Shown here: positions 25,370-38,013 of the stretch, piece by piece | How positions within the stretch are numbered: position 1 is the stretch's first letter | How the letters are laid out: every line of letters starts with the position of its first letter | Origin: Osmia lignaria lignaria | Taxonomy: Eukaryota; Arthropoda; Insecta; Hymenoptera; Megachilidae | Direction of reading: 5' to 3' | DNA length: 64,000 bases | Assembly: GCF_051020975.1 (NCBI RefSeq) | Contig: NW_027478162.1 | Span: forward strand, 3,470,501 to 3,534,500 | Made by a program: the position numbers and the translations under genes | Notes under the pieces: generated by a model | Databases searched by the model: none | Told to the model about the DNA's origin: nothing | What the model saw: only the letters and a program-made list of their open reading frames with translations

Positions 25370-26979
25370 TTGCAGATTTATCTCAAGGGAAGGGGCCTGA
25401 CGGACATATTTCGAGATATTTCTTCTTCTTGTTGTTCTTCTTCTGCACAGCTAAGCTGGAAGTGGCATTTGCAGCGCGCAATAGTGCAGAGTTATCTCAA
25501 AGAGAGGGGCCACGGTGTTTCTGTATCTCTATTATGTTGGTGCGGCTTCGGAACTTTTAAATATCTTGATACATCTCGAGAACTACGCCTCTGATCGAAA
25601 AATATCATAGAACATAAAAAGTTGGAAGCTTAATTCTCTACAAAAAAGGTCTCTTAACATTTTCCGATAGCTGGCATCGTTTCCGAGATATTTGCAGATT
25701 TAGCTCAAGGGAAGGGGCCTGACGGACATATTCCGAGATATTTCTTCTTCTTGTTGTTCCTCTTCTGCACAGCTAAGCTGGAAGTGGCATTTGCAGGTCG
25801 CAATACTGCAGAGTTATCTCAAAGAAAGGGGCCACGGTGTTTCTGTATCTCTATTATGTTGGTGCGGCTTCGGAACTTTTAAATATCTCGATATATCTCG
25901 AAAACTACGCTTCTGATCAAAAAATATCAGAGAACGTAAATTGTAGGAAACATAGTTCTCTACAAAAAAGGTCTCTTAACATTTTGCCATAGCTCGCTTC
26001 GTTTCCGAGATATTTGCAGATTTATCTCAAGGGAAGGGGCCTGACGGACATATTTCGAGATACTTCTTCTTCTTGTTGTTCTTCTTCTGCACAGCTAAGC
26101 TGCAAGTGGCATTTGCAGCTCGCAATAGTGCAGAGTTATCTCAAAGAAAGGGGCCACGGTGTTTCTGTATCTCTATTATGTTGGTGCGGCTTCGGAACTT
26201 TTAAATATCTTGATATATCTCGAGAACTACGCATCTGATCAAAAAATATCGTAGAACATAAAAAGTAGGAAACTTAATTCTCTACAAATAAGGTCTCTAA
26301 ACATTTTGCCATAGCTCGCTTGGTTTCCGAGATATTTGCAGATTTATCTCAAGGGAAGGGGCCTGACGGACATATTTCGAGATATTCCTTCTTCTTGTTG
26401 TTCTTCTTCTGCACAGCTAAGCTGGAAGTGGCATTTGCAGCTCGCAATAGTGCAGAGTTACCTCAAAGAAAGGGGCCACGGTGTTTCTGTATCTCTATTA
26501 TGTTGGTGCCGCTTCGGAACTTTTAAATATCAGGATATATCTCGAGAACTACGCATCTGATCAAAAAATAACATAGAACATAAAAAGTAGGAAACTTAAT
26601 TCTCTACAAAAATGGTCTCTTAACATTTTGCCATAGCTCGCTTCGTTTCCGAGATATTTGCAGATTTATCTCAAGGGAAGGGGCCTGACGGACATATATC
26701 GAAATATTTCTTATTCTTGTTGTTCTTCTTCTGCACAGCTAAGCTGGAAGTGGCATTTGCAGCTCGCAATAGTGCAGAGTTATCTCAAAGAAAGGGGCCA
26801 CGGTGTTTCTGTACCTCTATTATGTTGGTGCAGCTTCGGAGCTTTTAAATATCTTGATATATCTCGAGAACTACGCATCTGATCAAAAAATATCATAGAA
26901 CATAAAAAGTAGGAAACTTAATTCTCTACAAAAAAGGTCTCTTAACATTTTCCCATAGCTGGCATCGTTTCCGAGATAT
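25370..26979 (+). repeat. Five-monomer segment containing HOR copy 1 (1,288-bp period)
   Basis: The first two monomers repeat the order at 17317-17960: a d copy with GATACATCTCGAG and AAAAGTTGGAA, then the GATTTAGCTC copy. The monomers at 25692, 26014 and 26336 correspond to 26980, 27302 and 27624. 26658 has CGAAATATTTCTTATTC and GGAGCTTTTAAATATC and corresponds to 28268. Confidence 0.83.
25692..26013 (+). repeat. GATTTAGCTC-lineage monomer, copy 3 of 6
   Basis: It has the linked set, with CCGATAGCTGGCATCG upstream and CAATACTGCAG in the body. Confidence 0.88.
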
Positions 26980-27301
26980 TTGCAGATTTAGCTCAAGGGA
27001 AGGGGCCTGACGGACATATTCCGAGATATTTCTTCTTCTTGTTGTTCCTCTTCTGCACAGCTAAGCTGGAACTGGCATTTGCAGGTCGCAATAGTGCAGA
27101 GTTATCTCAAAGAAAGGGGCCACGGTGTTTCTGTATCTCTATTATGTTGGTGCGGCTTCGGAACTTTTAAATATCTCGATATATCTCGTAAACTACGCTT
27201 CTGATCAAAAAATATCAGAGAACGTAAATTGTAGGGCACATAATTCTCTACAAAAAAGGTCTCTTAACATTTTGCCATAGCTCGCTTCGTTTCCGAGATA
27301 T
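26980..27301 (+). repeat. GATTTAGCTC-lineage monomer, copy 4 of 6
   Basis: It has the linked set, with CTGGAACTGGC, CTCGTAAACTACG and GTAGGGCACATAATT as private changes. Confidence 0.88.
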
Positions 27302-28589
27302 TTGCAGATTTATCTCAAGGGAAGGGGCCTGACGGACATATTTCGAGATATTTCTTCTTCTTGTTGTTCTTCTTCTGCACAGCTAAGCTGGAAGTGGCAT
27401 TTGCAGCTCGCAATAGTGCAGAGTTATCTCAAAGAAAGGGGCCACGGTGTTTCTGTATCTCTATTATGTTGGTGCGGCTTCGGAACTTTTAAATATCTTG
27501 ATATATCTCGAGAACTACGCATCTGATCAAAAAATATCGTAGAACATAAAAAGTAGGAAACTTAATTCTCTACAAATAAGGTCTCTAAACATTTTGCCAT
27601 AGCTCGCTTGGTTTCCGAGATATTTGCAGATTTATCTCAAGGGAAGGGGCCTGACGGACATATTTCGAGATATTCCTTCTTCTTGTTGTTCTTCTTCTGC
27701 ACAGCTAAGCTGGAAGTGGCATTTGCAGCTCGCAATAGTGCAGAGTTACCTCAAAGAAAGGGGCCACGGTGTTTCTGTATCTCTATTATGTTGGTGCCGC
27801 TTCGGAACTTTTAAATATCAGGATATATCTCGAGAACTACGCATCTGATCAAAAAATATCATATAACATAAAAAGTAGGAAACTTCATTCTCTACAAAAA
27901 TGGTCTCTTAACATTTTGCCATAGCTCGCTTCGTTTCCGAGATATTTGCAGATTTATCTCAAGGGAAGGGGCCTGACGGACATATTTCGAGATATTTCTT
28001 CTTCTTGTTGTTCTTCTTCTGCACAGCTAAGCTGGAAGTGGCATTTGCAGCTCGCAGTAGTGCAGAGTTACCTCAAAGAAAGGGGCCACGGTGTTTCTGT
28101 ATCTCTATTATGTTGGTGCCGCTTCGGAACTTTTAAATATCTCGATATATCTCGAAAACTACGCTTCTGATCAAAAAATATCAGAGAACGTAAATTGTAG
28201 GAAACATAATTCTCTACAAAAAAGGTCTCTTAACATTTTGCCGTAGCTCGCTTCGTTTCCGAGATATTTGCAGATTTATCTCAAGGGAAGGGGCCTGACG
28301 GACATATTTCGAAATATTTCTTATTCTTGTTGTTCTTCTTCTGCACAGCTAAGCTGGAAGTGGCATTTGCAGCTCGCAATAGTGCAGAGTTATCTCAAAG
28401 AAAGGGGCCACGGTGTTTCTGTACCTCTATTATGTTGGTGCAGCTTCGGAGCTTTTAAATATCTTGATATATCTCGAGAACTACGCATCTGATCAAAAAA
28501 TATCATAGAACATAAAAAGTAGGAAACTTAATTCTCTACAAAAAAGGTCTTTTAACGTTTTGCAATAGCTCGCTTCGTTTCCGAGATAT
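26980..28589 (+). repeat. Five-monomer segment containing HOR copy 2
   Basis: Counterpart of 25692-26979, with shared CTCTAAACATTTTG, GCTTGGTTTCC, GATATTCCTTC, GTTACCTCAAAG, GTGCCGCTTCGG and ATATCAGGATATATC. One extra monomer (27946) is present relative to copy 1. Confidence 0.83.
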
Positions 28590-28911
28590 TTGCAGATTTA
28601 TCTCAAGGGAAGGGTCCTGACGGACATATTTCGAGATATTTCTTCTTCTTGTTGTTCTTCTTCTGCACAGCTAAACTGGAAGTGGCATTTCCAGCTCGCA
28701 ATCATGCAGAGTTATCTCAAAGAGAGGGGCCACGGTGTTTCTGTATCTCTATTATGTTGGTGCGGCTTCGGAACTTTTAAATATCTTGATATATCTCGAG
28801 AACTACGCCTCTGATCGAAAAATATCATAGAACATAAAAAGTAGGAAACTTAATTCTCTACAAAAAAGGTCTCTTAACATTTTGCCATAGCTCGCTTCGT
28901 TTCCGAGATAT
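27302..28911 (+). repeat. Five-monomer block, occurrence 1 of 2 (31.9 kb apart)
   Basis: The five monomers correspond in order to 59175-60784. Shared variants include TATCGTAGAACATAAAAAG with CTACAAATAAGG, GCTTGGTTTCC, GTTACCTCAAAG with GTGCCGC, CTCGCAGTAGTG, CGAAATATTTCTTATTC with TCTGTACCTC and GGAGCTTTTAAA, and AACGTTTTGCAATAG with GGGTCCTG. The two blocks are 99 monomers apart. Confidence 0.82.
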
Positions 28912-29877
28912 TTGCAGATGTATCTCAAGGGAAGGGGCCTGACGGACATATTTCGAGATATTTCTTCTTCTTGTTGTTCCTCTTCTGCACAGCTAAGCTG
29001 GAAGTGGCATTTGCAGCGCGCAATAGTGCAGAGTTATCTCAAAGAAACGGGCCACGGTGTTTCTGTATCTCTATTATGTTGGTGCGGCTTCGGAACTTTT
29101 AAATATCTTGATATATCTCGAGAACTACGCATCTGATCAAAAAATATCATAGAACATAAAAAGTAGGAAACTTAATTCTCTATAAAAAAGGTCTCTTAAC
29201 ATTTTCCCATAACTGGCATCGTTTCCGAGATATTTGCAGATTTATCTCAAGGGAAGGGGCCTGACGGACATATTTCGAGATATTTCTTCTTCTTGTTGTT
29301 CTTCTTCTGCACAGCTAAGCTGGAAGTGGCATTTGCAGCTCGCAATAGTGCAGAGTTATCGCAAAGAAAGGGGCCACGGTGTTTCTGTATCTCTATTATG
29401 TTGGTGCGGCTTCGGAACTTTTAAATATCTTGATATATCTCGAGAACTACGCATCTGATCAAAAAATATCATAGAACATAAAAAGTAGGAAACCTAATTT
29501 TCTACAAAAAAGGTCTTTTAACGTTTTGCAATAGCTCGCTTCGTTTCCGAGATATTTGCAGATTTATCTCAAGGGAAGGGTCCTGACGGACATATTTCGA
29601 GATATTTCATCTTCTTGTTGTTCTTCTTCTGCACAGCTAAGCTGGAAGTGGCATTTGCAGCTCGCAATAGTGCAGAGTTATCTCAAAGAAAGGAGCCACG
29701 GTGTTTCTGTATCTCTATTATGTTGGTGCGGCTTCGGAACGTTTAAATATCTTGATATATCTCGAGAACTACGCATCTGATCAAAAAATATCATAGAACA
29801 TAAAAAGTAGGAAACCTAATTTTCTACAAAAAAGGTCTCTTAACATTTTCCCGTAGCTCGCTTCGTTTCCGAGATAT
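28590..29877 (+). repeat. Four-monomer block, occurrence 1 (repeated at 31810 and 38894)
   Basis: The markers in order are a c body with CAATCATGCAG; GCAGATGTATCTC with GCAGCGCGC and AAGAAACGGGCC; CCCATAACTGGCATCG with TTATCGCAAAG; and GGGTCCTG with TTTCATCTTCTTG and GGAACGTTTAAATATC. The same four occur at 31810-33097 and, within the large duplication, at 38894-40181. Confidence 0.86.
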
Positions 29878-30199
29878 TTGCAGATGTATCTCAAGGGAAG
29901 GGGCCTGACGGACATATTTCGAGATATTTCTTCTTCTTGTTGTTCTTCTTCTGCACAGCTAAACTGGAAGTGGCATTTCCAGCTCGCAATCGTGCAGAGT
30001 TATCTCAAAGAGAGGGGCCACGGTGTTTCTGTATCTCTATTATGTTGGTGCGGCTTCGGAACTTTTAAATATCTTGATATATCTCGAGAACTACGCCTCT
30101 GATCGAAAAATATCATAGAACATAAAAAGTAGGAAACTTAATTCTCTACAAAAAAGGTCTCTCAACATTTTGCCATAGCTCGCTTCGTTTCCGAGATAT
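29878..30199 (+). repeat. Representative monomer, c type
   Basis: The mid-body reads AAACTGGAAGTGGC with TTTCCAGCTCGCAATCGTG. The linked changes AAACTGG and TTTCCAG mark a distinct c haplotype found at, for example, 895, 4115, 8945, 12165, 16995, 23760, 28590, 31810, 38894, 49520 and 53705. c copies are often followed by a CCTCTGATCGAAAAA tail. Confidence 0.9.
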
Positions 30200-30521
30200 T
30201 TGCAGATTTATCTCAAGGGAAGGGGCCTGACGGACATATTTCGAGATATTTCTTCTTCTTGTTGTTCTTCTTCTGCACAGCTAAGCTGGAAGTGGCATTT
30301 GCAGCTCGCAATAGTGCAGAGTTATCGCAAAGAAAGGGGCCACGGTGTTTCTGTATCTCTATTATGTTGGTGCGGCTTCGGAACTTTTAAATATCTTGAT
30401 ATATCTCGAGAACTACGCATCTGATCAAAAAATATCATAGAACATAAAAAGTAGGAAACCTAATTTTCTACAAAAAAGGTCTCTTAACATTTTGCCGTAG
30501 CTCGCTTCGTTTCCGAGATAT
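29878..30521 (+). repeat. Two monomers present here but absent from the related blocks
   Basis: The order 28590-29877 then 30522-31165 recurs at 31810-33741 without an equivalent of these two copies, so exactly 644 bp has been gained here or lost there. The second copy (30200) resembles 29234, and the first (29878) has the GCAGATGTATCTC head of 28912, so a local two-monomer duplication is likely. Confidence 0.72.
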
Positions 30522-31165
30522 TTGCAGATTTATCTCAAGGGAAGGGGCCTGACGGACATATTTCGAAATATTTCTTATTCTTGTTGTTCTTCTTCTGCAC
30601 AGCTAAGCTGGAAGTGGCATTTGCAGCTCGCAATAGTGCAGAGTTATCTCAAAGAAAGGGGCCACGGTGTTTCTGTATCTCTATTATGTTGGTGCGGCTT
30701 CGGAACTTTTAAATATCTCGATATATCTCGAAAACTACGCTTCTGGTCAAAAAATATCATAGAACATAAATTGTAGGAAACATAATTCTCTACAAAAAAG
30801 TTCTCTTAACATTTTGCCATAGCTCGCTTCGTTTCCGAGATATTTGCAGATATATCTCAAGGGAAGGGGCCTGACGGACATATTTCGAGATATTTCTTCT
30901 TCTTGTTGTTCTTCTTCTGCACAGCTAACCTGGAAGTGGCATTTGCAGCTCGCAATAGTGCAGAGTTATCTCAAAGAAAGGGGCCACGGTGTTTCTGTAT
31001 CTCTATTATGTTGGTGCGGCTTCGGAACTTTTAAATATCTTGATATATCTCGAGAACTACGCATCTGATCAAAAAATATCATAGAACATAAAAAGTAGGA
31101 AACTTAATTCTCTACAAAAAAGGTCTCTTAACATTTTGCCATAGCTCGCTTGGTTTCCGAGATAT
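30522..31165 (+). repeat. Two-monomer block, occurrence 1 (repeated at 33098 and 40182)
   Basis: The first copy has CGAAATATTTCTTATTC with an F tail reading CTTCTGGTCAAAA and is followed by AAAAAAGTTCTC. The second has CAGCTAACCTGGAAG. These rare markers recur in order at 33098-33741 and 40182-40825. Confidence 0.87.
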
Positions 31166-34100
31166 TTGCAGATTTATCTCAAGGGAAGGGGCCTGACGGA
31201 CATATTTCGAGATATTTCTTCTTCTTGTTGTTCTTCTTCTGCACAGCTAAGCTGGAAGTGGCATTTGCAGCTCGCAATAGTGCAGAGTTATCTCAAAGAA
31301 AGGGGCCACGGTGTTTCTGTATCTCTATTATGTTGGTGCGGCTTCGGAACTTTTAAATATCTTGATATATCTCGAGAACTACGCATCTGATCAAAAAATA
31401 TCATGGAACATAAAAAGTAGGAAACTTAATTCCCTACAAAAAAGGTCTCTTAACATTTTGCCATAGCTCGCTTCGTTTCCGAGATATTTGCAGGTTTATC
31501 TCAAGGGAAGGGGCCTAACGGACATATTTCGAGATATTTCTTCTTCTTGTTGTTCTTCTTCTGCACAGCTAAGCTGGAAGTGGCATTTGCGGCTCGCACT
31601 AGTGCAGAGTTATCTCAAAGAAAGGGGCCACGGTGTTTCTGTATCTCTATTATGTTGGTGCGGCTTCGGAACTTTTAAATATCTTGATATATCTCGAGAA
31701 CTACGCATCTGATCAAAAAATATCATAGAACATAAAAAGTAGGAAACTTAATTCTCTACAAAAAAGGTCTCTTAACATTTTGCCATAGCTCGCTTCGTTT
31801 CCGAGATATTTGCAGGTTTATCTCAAGGGAAGGGGCCTAACGGACATATTTCGAGATATTTCTTCTTCTTGTTGTTCTTCTTCTGCACAGCTAAACTGGA
31901 AGTGGCATTTCCAGCTCGCAATCATGCAGAGTTATCTCAAAGAGAGGGGCCACGGTGTTTCTGTATCTCTATTATGTTGGTGCGGCTTCGGAACTTTTAA
32001 ATATCTTGATATATCTCGAGAACTACGCCTCTGATCGAAAAATATCATACAACATAAAAAGTAGGAAACTTAATTCTCTACAAAAAAGGTCTCTTAACAT
32101 TTTGCCATAGCTCGCTTCGTTTCCGAGATATTTGCAGATGTATCTCAAGGGAAGGGGCCTGACGGACATATTTCGAGATATTTCTTCTTCTTGTTGTTCC
32201 TCTTCTGCACAGCTAAGCTGGAAGTGGCATTTGCAGCGCGCAATAGTGCAGAGTTATCTCAAAGAAACGGGCCACGGTGTTTCTGTATCTCTATTATGTT
32301 GGTGCGGCTTCGGAACTTTTAAATATCTTGATATATCTCGAGAACTACGCATCTGATCAAAAAATATCATAGAACATAAAAAGTAGGAAACTTAATTCTC
32401 TATAAAAAAGGTCTCTTAACATTTTCCCATAACTGGCATCGTTTCCGAGATATTTGCAGATTTATCTCAAGGGAAGGGGCCTGACGGACATATTTCGAGA
32501 TATTTCTTCTTCTTGTTGTTCTTCTTCTGCACAGCTAAGCTGGAAGTGGCATTTGCAGCTCGCAATAGTGCAGAGTTATCGCAAAGAAAGGGGCCACGGT
32601 GTTTCTGTATCTCTATTATGTTGGTGCGGCTTCGGAACTTTTAAATATCTTGATATATCTCGAGAACTACGCATCTGATCAAAAAATATCATAGAACATA
32701 AAAAGTAGGAAACCTAATTTTCTACAAAAAAGGTCTTTTAACGTTTTGCAATAGCTCGCTTCGTTTCGGAGATATTTGCAGATTTATCCCAAGGGAAGGG
32801 TCCTGACGGACATATTTCGAGATATTTCATCTTCTTGTTGTTCTTCTTCTGCACAGCTAAGCTGGAAGTGGCATTTGCAGCTCGCAATAGTGCAGAGTTA
32901 TCTCAAAGAAAGGGGCCACGGTGTTTCTGTATCTCTATTATGTTGGTGCGGCTTCGGAACGTTTAAATATCTTGATATATCTCGAGAACTACGCATCTGA
33001 TCAAAAAATATCATAGAACATAAAAAGTAGGATACCTAATTTTCTACAAAAAAGGTCTCTTAACATTTTGCCGTAGCTCGCTTCGTTTCCGAGATATTTG
33101 CAGATTTATCTCAAGGGAAGGGGCCTGACGGACATATTTCGAAATATTTCTTATTCTTGTTGTTCTTCTTCTGCACAGCTAAGCTGGAAGTGGCATTTGC
33201 AGCTCGCAATAGTGCAGAGTTATCTCAAAGAAAGGGGCCACGGTGTTTCTGTATCTCTATTATGTTGGTGCGGCTTCGGAACTTTTAAATATCTCGATAT
33301 ATCTCGAAAACTACGCTTCTGGTCAAAAAATATCATAGAACATAAATTGTAGGAAACATAATTCTCTACAAAAAAGTTCTCTTAACATTTTGCCATAGCT
33401 CGCTTCGTTTCCGAGATATTTGCAGATATATCTCAAGGGAAGGGGCCTGACGGACATATTTCGAGATATTTCTTCTTCTTGTTGTTCTTCTTCTGCACAG
33501 CTAACCTGGAAGTGGCATTTGCAGCTCGCAATAGTGCAGAGTTATCTCAAAGAAAGGGGCCACGGTGTTTCTGTATCTCTATTATGTTGGTGCGGCTTCG
33601 GAACTTTTAAATATCTTGATATATCTCGAGAACTACGCATCTGATCAAAAAATATCATAGAACATAAAAAGTAGGAAACTTAATTCTCTACAAAAAAGGT
33701 CTCTTAACATTTTGCCATAGCTCGCTTGGTTTCCGAGATATTTGCAGATTTATCTCAAGGGAAGGGGCCTGACGGACATATTTCGAGATATTTCTTCTTC
33801 TTGTTGTTCTTCTTCTGCACAGCTAAGCTGGAAGTGGCATTTGCAGCTCGCACTAGTGCACAGTTATCTCAAAGAAAGGGGCCACGGTGTTTCTGTATCT
33901 CTATTATGTTGGTGCGGCTTCGGAACTTTTAAATATCTCGATATATCTCGAAAACTACGCATCTGATCAAAAAATATCATAGAACATAAAAAGTAGGAAA
34001 CTTAATTCTCTACAAAAAAGGTCTCTTAACATTTTGCCATAGCTCGCTTCGTTTCCGAGATATTTGCAGGTTTATCTCAAGGGAAGGGGCCTAACGGACA

Positions 34101-37100
34101 TATTTCGAGATATTTCTTCTTCTTGTTGTTCTTCTTCTGCACAGCTAAGCTGGAAGTGGCATTTGCGGCTCGCACTAGTGCAGAGTTATCTCAAAGAAAG
34201 GGGCCACGGTGTTTCTGTATCTCTATTATGTTGGTGCGGCTTCGGAACTTTTAAATATCTTGATATATCTCGAGAACTACGCATCTGATCAAAAAATATC
34301 ATAGAACGTAAAAAGTAGGAAACTTAATTCTCTACAAAAAAGGTCTCTTAACATTTTGCCATAGCTCGCTTCGTTTCCGAGATATTTGCAGATTTATCTC
34401 AAGGGAAGGGGCCTGACGGACATATTTCGAGATATTTCTTCTTCTTGTTGTTCTTCTTCTGCACAGCTAAGCTGGAAGTGGCATTTGCGGCTCGCACTAG
34501 TACACAGTTATCTCAAAGAAAGGGGCCACGGTGTTTCTGTATCTCTATTATGTTGGTGCGGCCTCGGAACTTTTAAATATCTCGATATATCTCGAAAACT
34601 ACGCTTCTGATCAAAAAATATCATAGAACATAAATTGTAGGAAACATAATTCTCTACAAAAAACGTCTCTCAACATTTTGCCATAGCTCGCTTCGTTTCC
34701 GAGATATTTGCAGATATATCCCAAGGGAAGGGGCCTGACGGACATATTTCGAGATATTTCTTCTTCTTGTTGTTCTTCTTCTGCACAGCTAAGCTGGATC
34801 TGGCATTTGCAGGTCGCAATAGTGCAGAGTTATCTCAAAGAAAGGGGCCACGGTGTTTCTGTATCTCTATTATGTTGGTGCGGCTTCGGAACTTTTAAAT
34901 ATCTTGATATATCTCGAGAACTACGCATCTGATCAAAAAATATCATAGAACATAAAAAGTAGGAAACTTAATTCTCTACAAAAACGTTCTCTTAACATTT
35001 TGCCATAGCTCGCTTCGTTTCCGAGATATTTGCAGATTTATCTCAAGGGACGGGGCCTGACGGACATATTTCGAGATATTTCTTCTTCTTGTTGTTCTTC
35101 TTCTGCACAGCTAAGCTGGAAGTGGCATTTGCGGCTCGCACTAGTGCAGAGTTATCTCAAAGAAAGGGGCCACGGTGTTTCTGTATCTCTATTATATTGG
35201 TGCGGCTTCGGAACTTTTAAATATCTTGATATATCTCGAGAACTACGCCTCTGATCGAAAAATATCATAGAACATAAAAAGTAGGAAACTTAATTCTCTA
35301 CAAAAAAGGTCTCTTAACATTTTGCCATAGCTCGCTTCGTTTCCGAGATATTTGCAGATTTATCTCAAGGGAAGGGGCCTGACGGACATATTTCGAGATA
35401 TTTCTTCTTCATGTCGTTCTTCTTCTGCACAGCTAAGCTGGAAGTGGCATTTGCAGCGCGCAATAGTGCAGAGTTATCTCAAAGAAAGGGGCCACGGTGT
35501 TTCTGTATCTCTGTTATGTTGGTGCGGCTTCGGAACTTTTAAATATCTTGATATATCTCGAGAACTACGCATCTGATCAAAAAATATCATAGAAGATAAA
35601 AAGTAGGAAACTTAATTCTCTACAAAAAAGGTCTCTTAATATTTTGCCATAGCTCGCTTCGTTTCCGAGATATTTGCAGATTTATCTCAAGGGAAGTGGC
35701 CTGACGGACATATTTCGAGATATTTCTTCTTCTTGTTGTTCTTCTTCTGCACAGCTAAGCTGGAAGTGGCATTTGCGGCCCGCACTAGTGCAGAGTTATC
35801 TCAAAGAAAGGGGCCACGGTGTTTCTGTATCTCTATTATGTTGGTGCGGCTTCGGAACTTTTAAATATCTCGATATATCTCGAAAACTACGCTTCTGATC
35901 AAAAAATATCATAGAACATAAATTGTAGGAAACATAATTCTCTACAAAAAAGGTCTCTTAACATTTTGCCATAGGTCACTTCGTTTCCGAGATATTTGCA
36001 GATATATCTCAAGGGAAGGGGCCTGACGGACATATTTCGAGATATTTCTTCTTCTTGTTGGTCTTCTTCTGCACAGCTAAGCTGGAAGTGGCATTTACAG
36101 CTCGCAATAGTGCAGAGTTATATCAAAGAAAGGGGCCACGGTGTTTCTGTATCTCTATTATGTTGGTGCGGCTTCGGAACTTTTAAATATCTTGATATAT
36201 CTCGAGAACTACGCATCTGATCAAAAAATATCATAGAACATCAAAAGTAGGAAACTTAATTCTCTACAAAAAAGGTCTCTTAACATTTTGCCATTGCTCT
36301 CTTCGTTTCCGAGATATTTGCAGATTTATCTCAAGGGAAGGGGCCTGACGGACATATTTCGAGATATTTCTTCTTCTTGTTATTCTTCTTCTGCACAGCT
36401 AAGCTGGAAGTGGCATTTGCAGCTCGCAATAGTGCAGAGTTATCTCAAAGAAAGGGGCCACGGTGTTTCTGTATCTCTATTATGTTGGTGCGGCTTCGGA
36501 ACTTTTAAATATCCTGATATATCTCGAGAACTACGCATCTGATCAAAAAATATCATAGAAGATAAAAAGTAGGAAACTTAATTCTCTACAAAAAAGGTCT
36601 CTTAACATTTTGCCATACCTCGCTTCGTTTCCGAGATATTTGCAGATTTATCTCAAGGGAGGGGGCCTGACGGACATATTTCGAGATATTTCTTCTTCTT
36701 GTTGTTCTTCTTCTGCACAGCTAAGCTGGAAGTGGCATTTGCGGCTCGCACTAGTGCAGAGTTATCTCAAAGAAAGGGGCCACGGTGTTTCTGTATCTCT
36801 ATTATGTTGGTGCGGCTTCGGAACTTTTAAATATCTCGATATATCTCGAAAACTACGCTTCTGATCAAAAAATATCATAGAACATAAATCGTAGGAAACA
36901 TAATTCTCTACAAAAAACGTCTCTTAACATTTTGCCATAGCTCGCTTCGTTTCCGAGATATTTGCAGATTCAGCTCAGAGGAACTGGCCTGACGGACATA
37001 TTTCGAGATATTTCTTCTTCTTGTTGTTCTTCCTCTGCACAGCTAAGCTGGAAGTGGCATTTGCAGCTCGCAATAGTGCAGAGTTATCTCAAAGAAAGGG

Positions 37101-38013
37101 GCCACGGTGTTTCTGTATCTCTATTATGTCGGTGCGGCTTCGGAACTTTTAAATATCTCGATATATCTCGAAAACTACGCTTCTGATCAAAAAATATCAT
37201 AGAACATAAATTGTAGGAAACATAATTCTCTACAAAAAAGGTCTCTTAACATTTTGCCATAGCTCGCTTCGTTTCCGAGATATTTGCAGATTTATCTCAA
37301 GGGAAGGGGCCTGACGGACATATTTCGAGATATTTCTTCTTCTTGTTGTTCTTCTTCTGCACAGCTAAGCTGGAAGTGGCATTTGCGGCTCGCACTAGTG
37401 CAGAGTTCTCTCAAAGAAAGGGGCCACGGTGTTTCTGTATCTCTATTATGTTGCTGCGGCTTCGGAACTTTTAAATATCTCGATATATCTCGAAAACTAC
37501 GCTTCTGATCAAAAAATATCATAGAACATAAATCGTAGGAAACATAATTCTCTATAAAAAACGTCTCTTAACATTTTGCCATAGCTCGCTTCGTTTCCGA
37601 GATATTTGCAGATTCAGCTCAGAGGAACTGGCCTGACGGACATATTTCGAGATATTTCTTCTTCTTGTTGTTCTTCCTCTGCACAGCTAAGCTGGAAGTG
37701 GCATTTGCAGCTCGCAATAGTGCAGAGTTATCTCAAAGAAAGGGGCCACGGTGTTTCTGTATCTCTATTATGTCGGTGCGGCTTCGGAACTTTTAAATAT
37801 CTCGATATATCTCGAAAACTACGCTTCTGATCAAAAAATATCATAGAACATAAATTGTAGGAAACATAATTCTCTACAAAAAAGGTCTCTTAACATTTTG
37901 CCATAGCTCGCTTCGTTTCCGAGATATTTGCAGATTTATCTCAAGGGAAGGGGCCTGACGGACATATTTCGAGATATTTCTTCTTCTTGTTGTTCTTCTT
38001 CTGCACAGCTAAG
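30930..38013 (+). repeat. 22-monomer (7,084-bp) tandem duplication, copy 1
   Basis: Every private variant I compared here, about forty, recurs 7,084 bp downstream. Examples are CATGGAACAT with TTCCCTACAAA (31404/38488), TCGTTTCGGAG, GGATACC, CTTCTGGTC, CTAACCTGG, GTACACAG, GCCTCGG, GGATCTGGC, TATTATATTGG, TTCATGTCGTTC, TTAATATTTTG, GCGGCCCGC, ATATCAAAG, CATCAAAAG, TGTTATTC, ATCCTGAT, CATACCTCG, GGGAGGGGG, GCTCAGAGG, TGTCGGTGC and GTTGCTGCGG. I saw no difference. Identity begins just after 30929 (C here, G at 38013). Confidence 0.93.
36962..37927 (+). repeat. Two-monomer (644-bp) HOR, one and a half copies
   Basis: The monomers at 36962 and 37606 (Q head, GCTCAGAGGAACTG, TGTCGGTGCGG) alternate with 37284 (b body, GAGTTCTCTCAAAG, GTTGCTGCGG). 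The same alternation continues in 44046-45333 and 46622-47909, where two full dimers are present. Confidence 0.9.

Noticed and set aside
37292..37522. 76-codon minus-strand open frames (also at 44376, 45020, 46952, 47596, 48884 and 58217) beginning with a true ATG
   Set aside because: They appear only where a variant such as GAGTTCTCTC or GAGTTGCCTC happens to remove the TAA present on the minus strand in other copies. Their recurrence follows from block duplication, not from selection.
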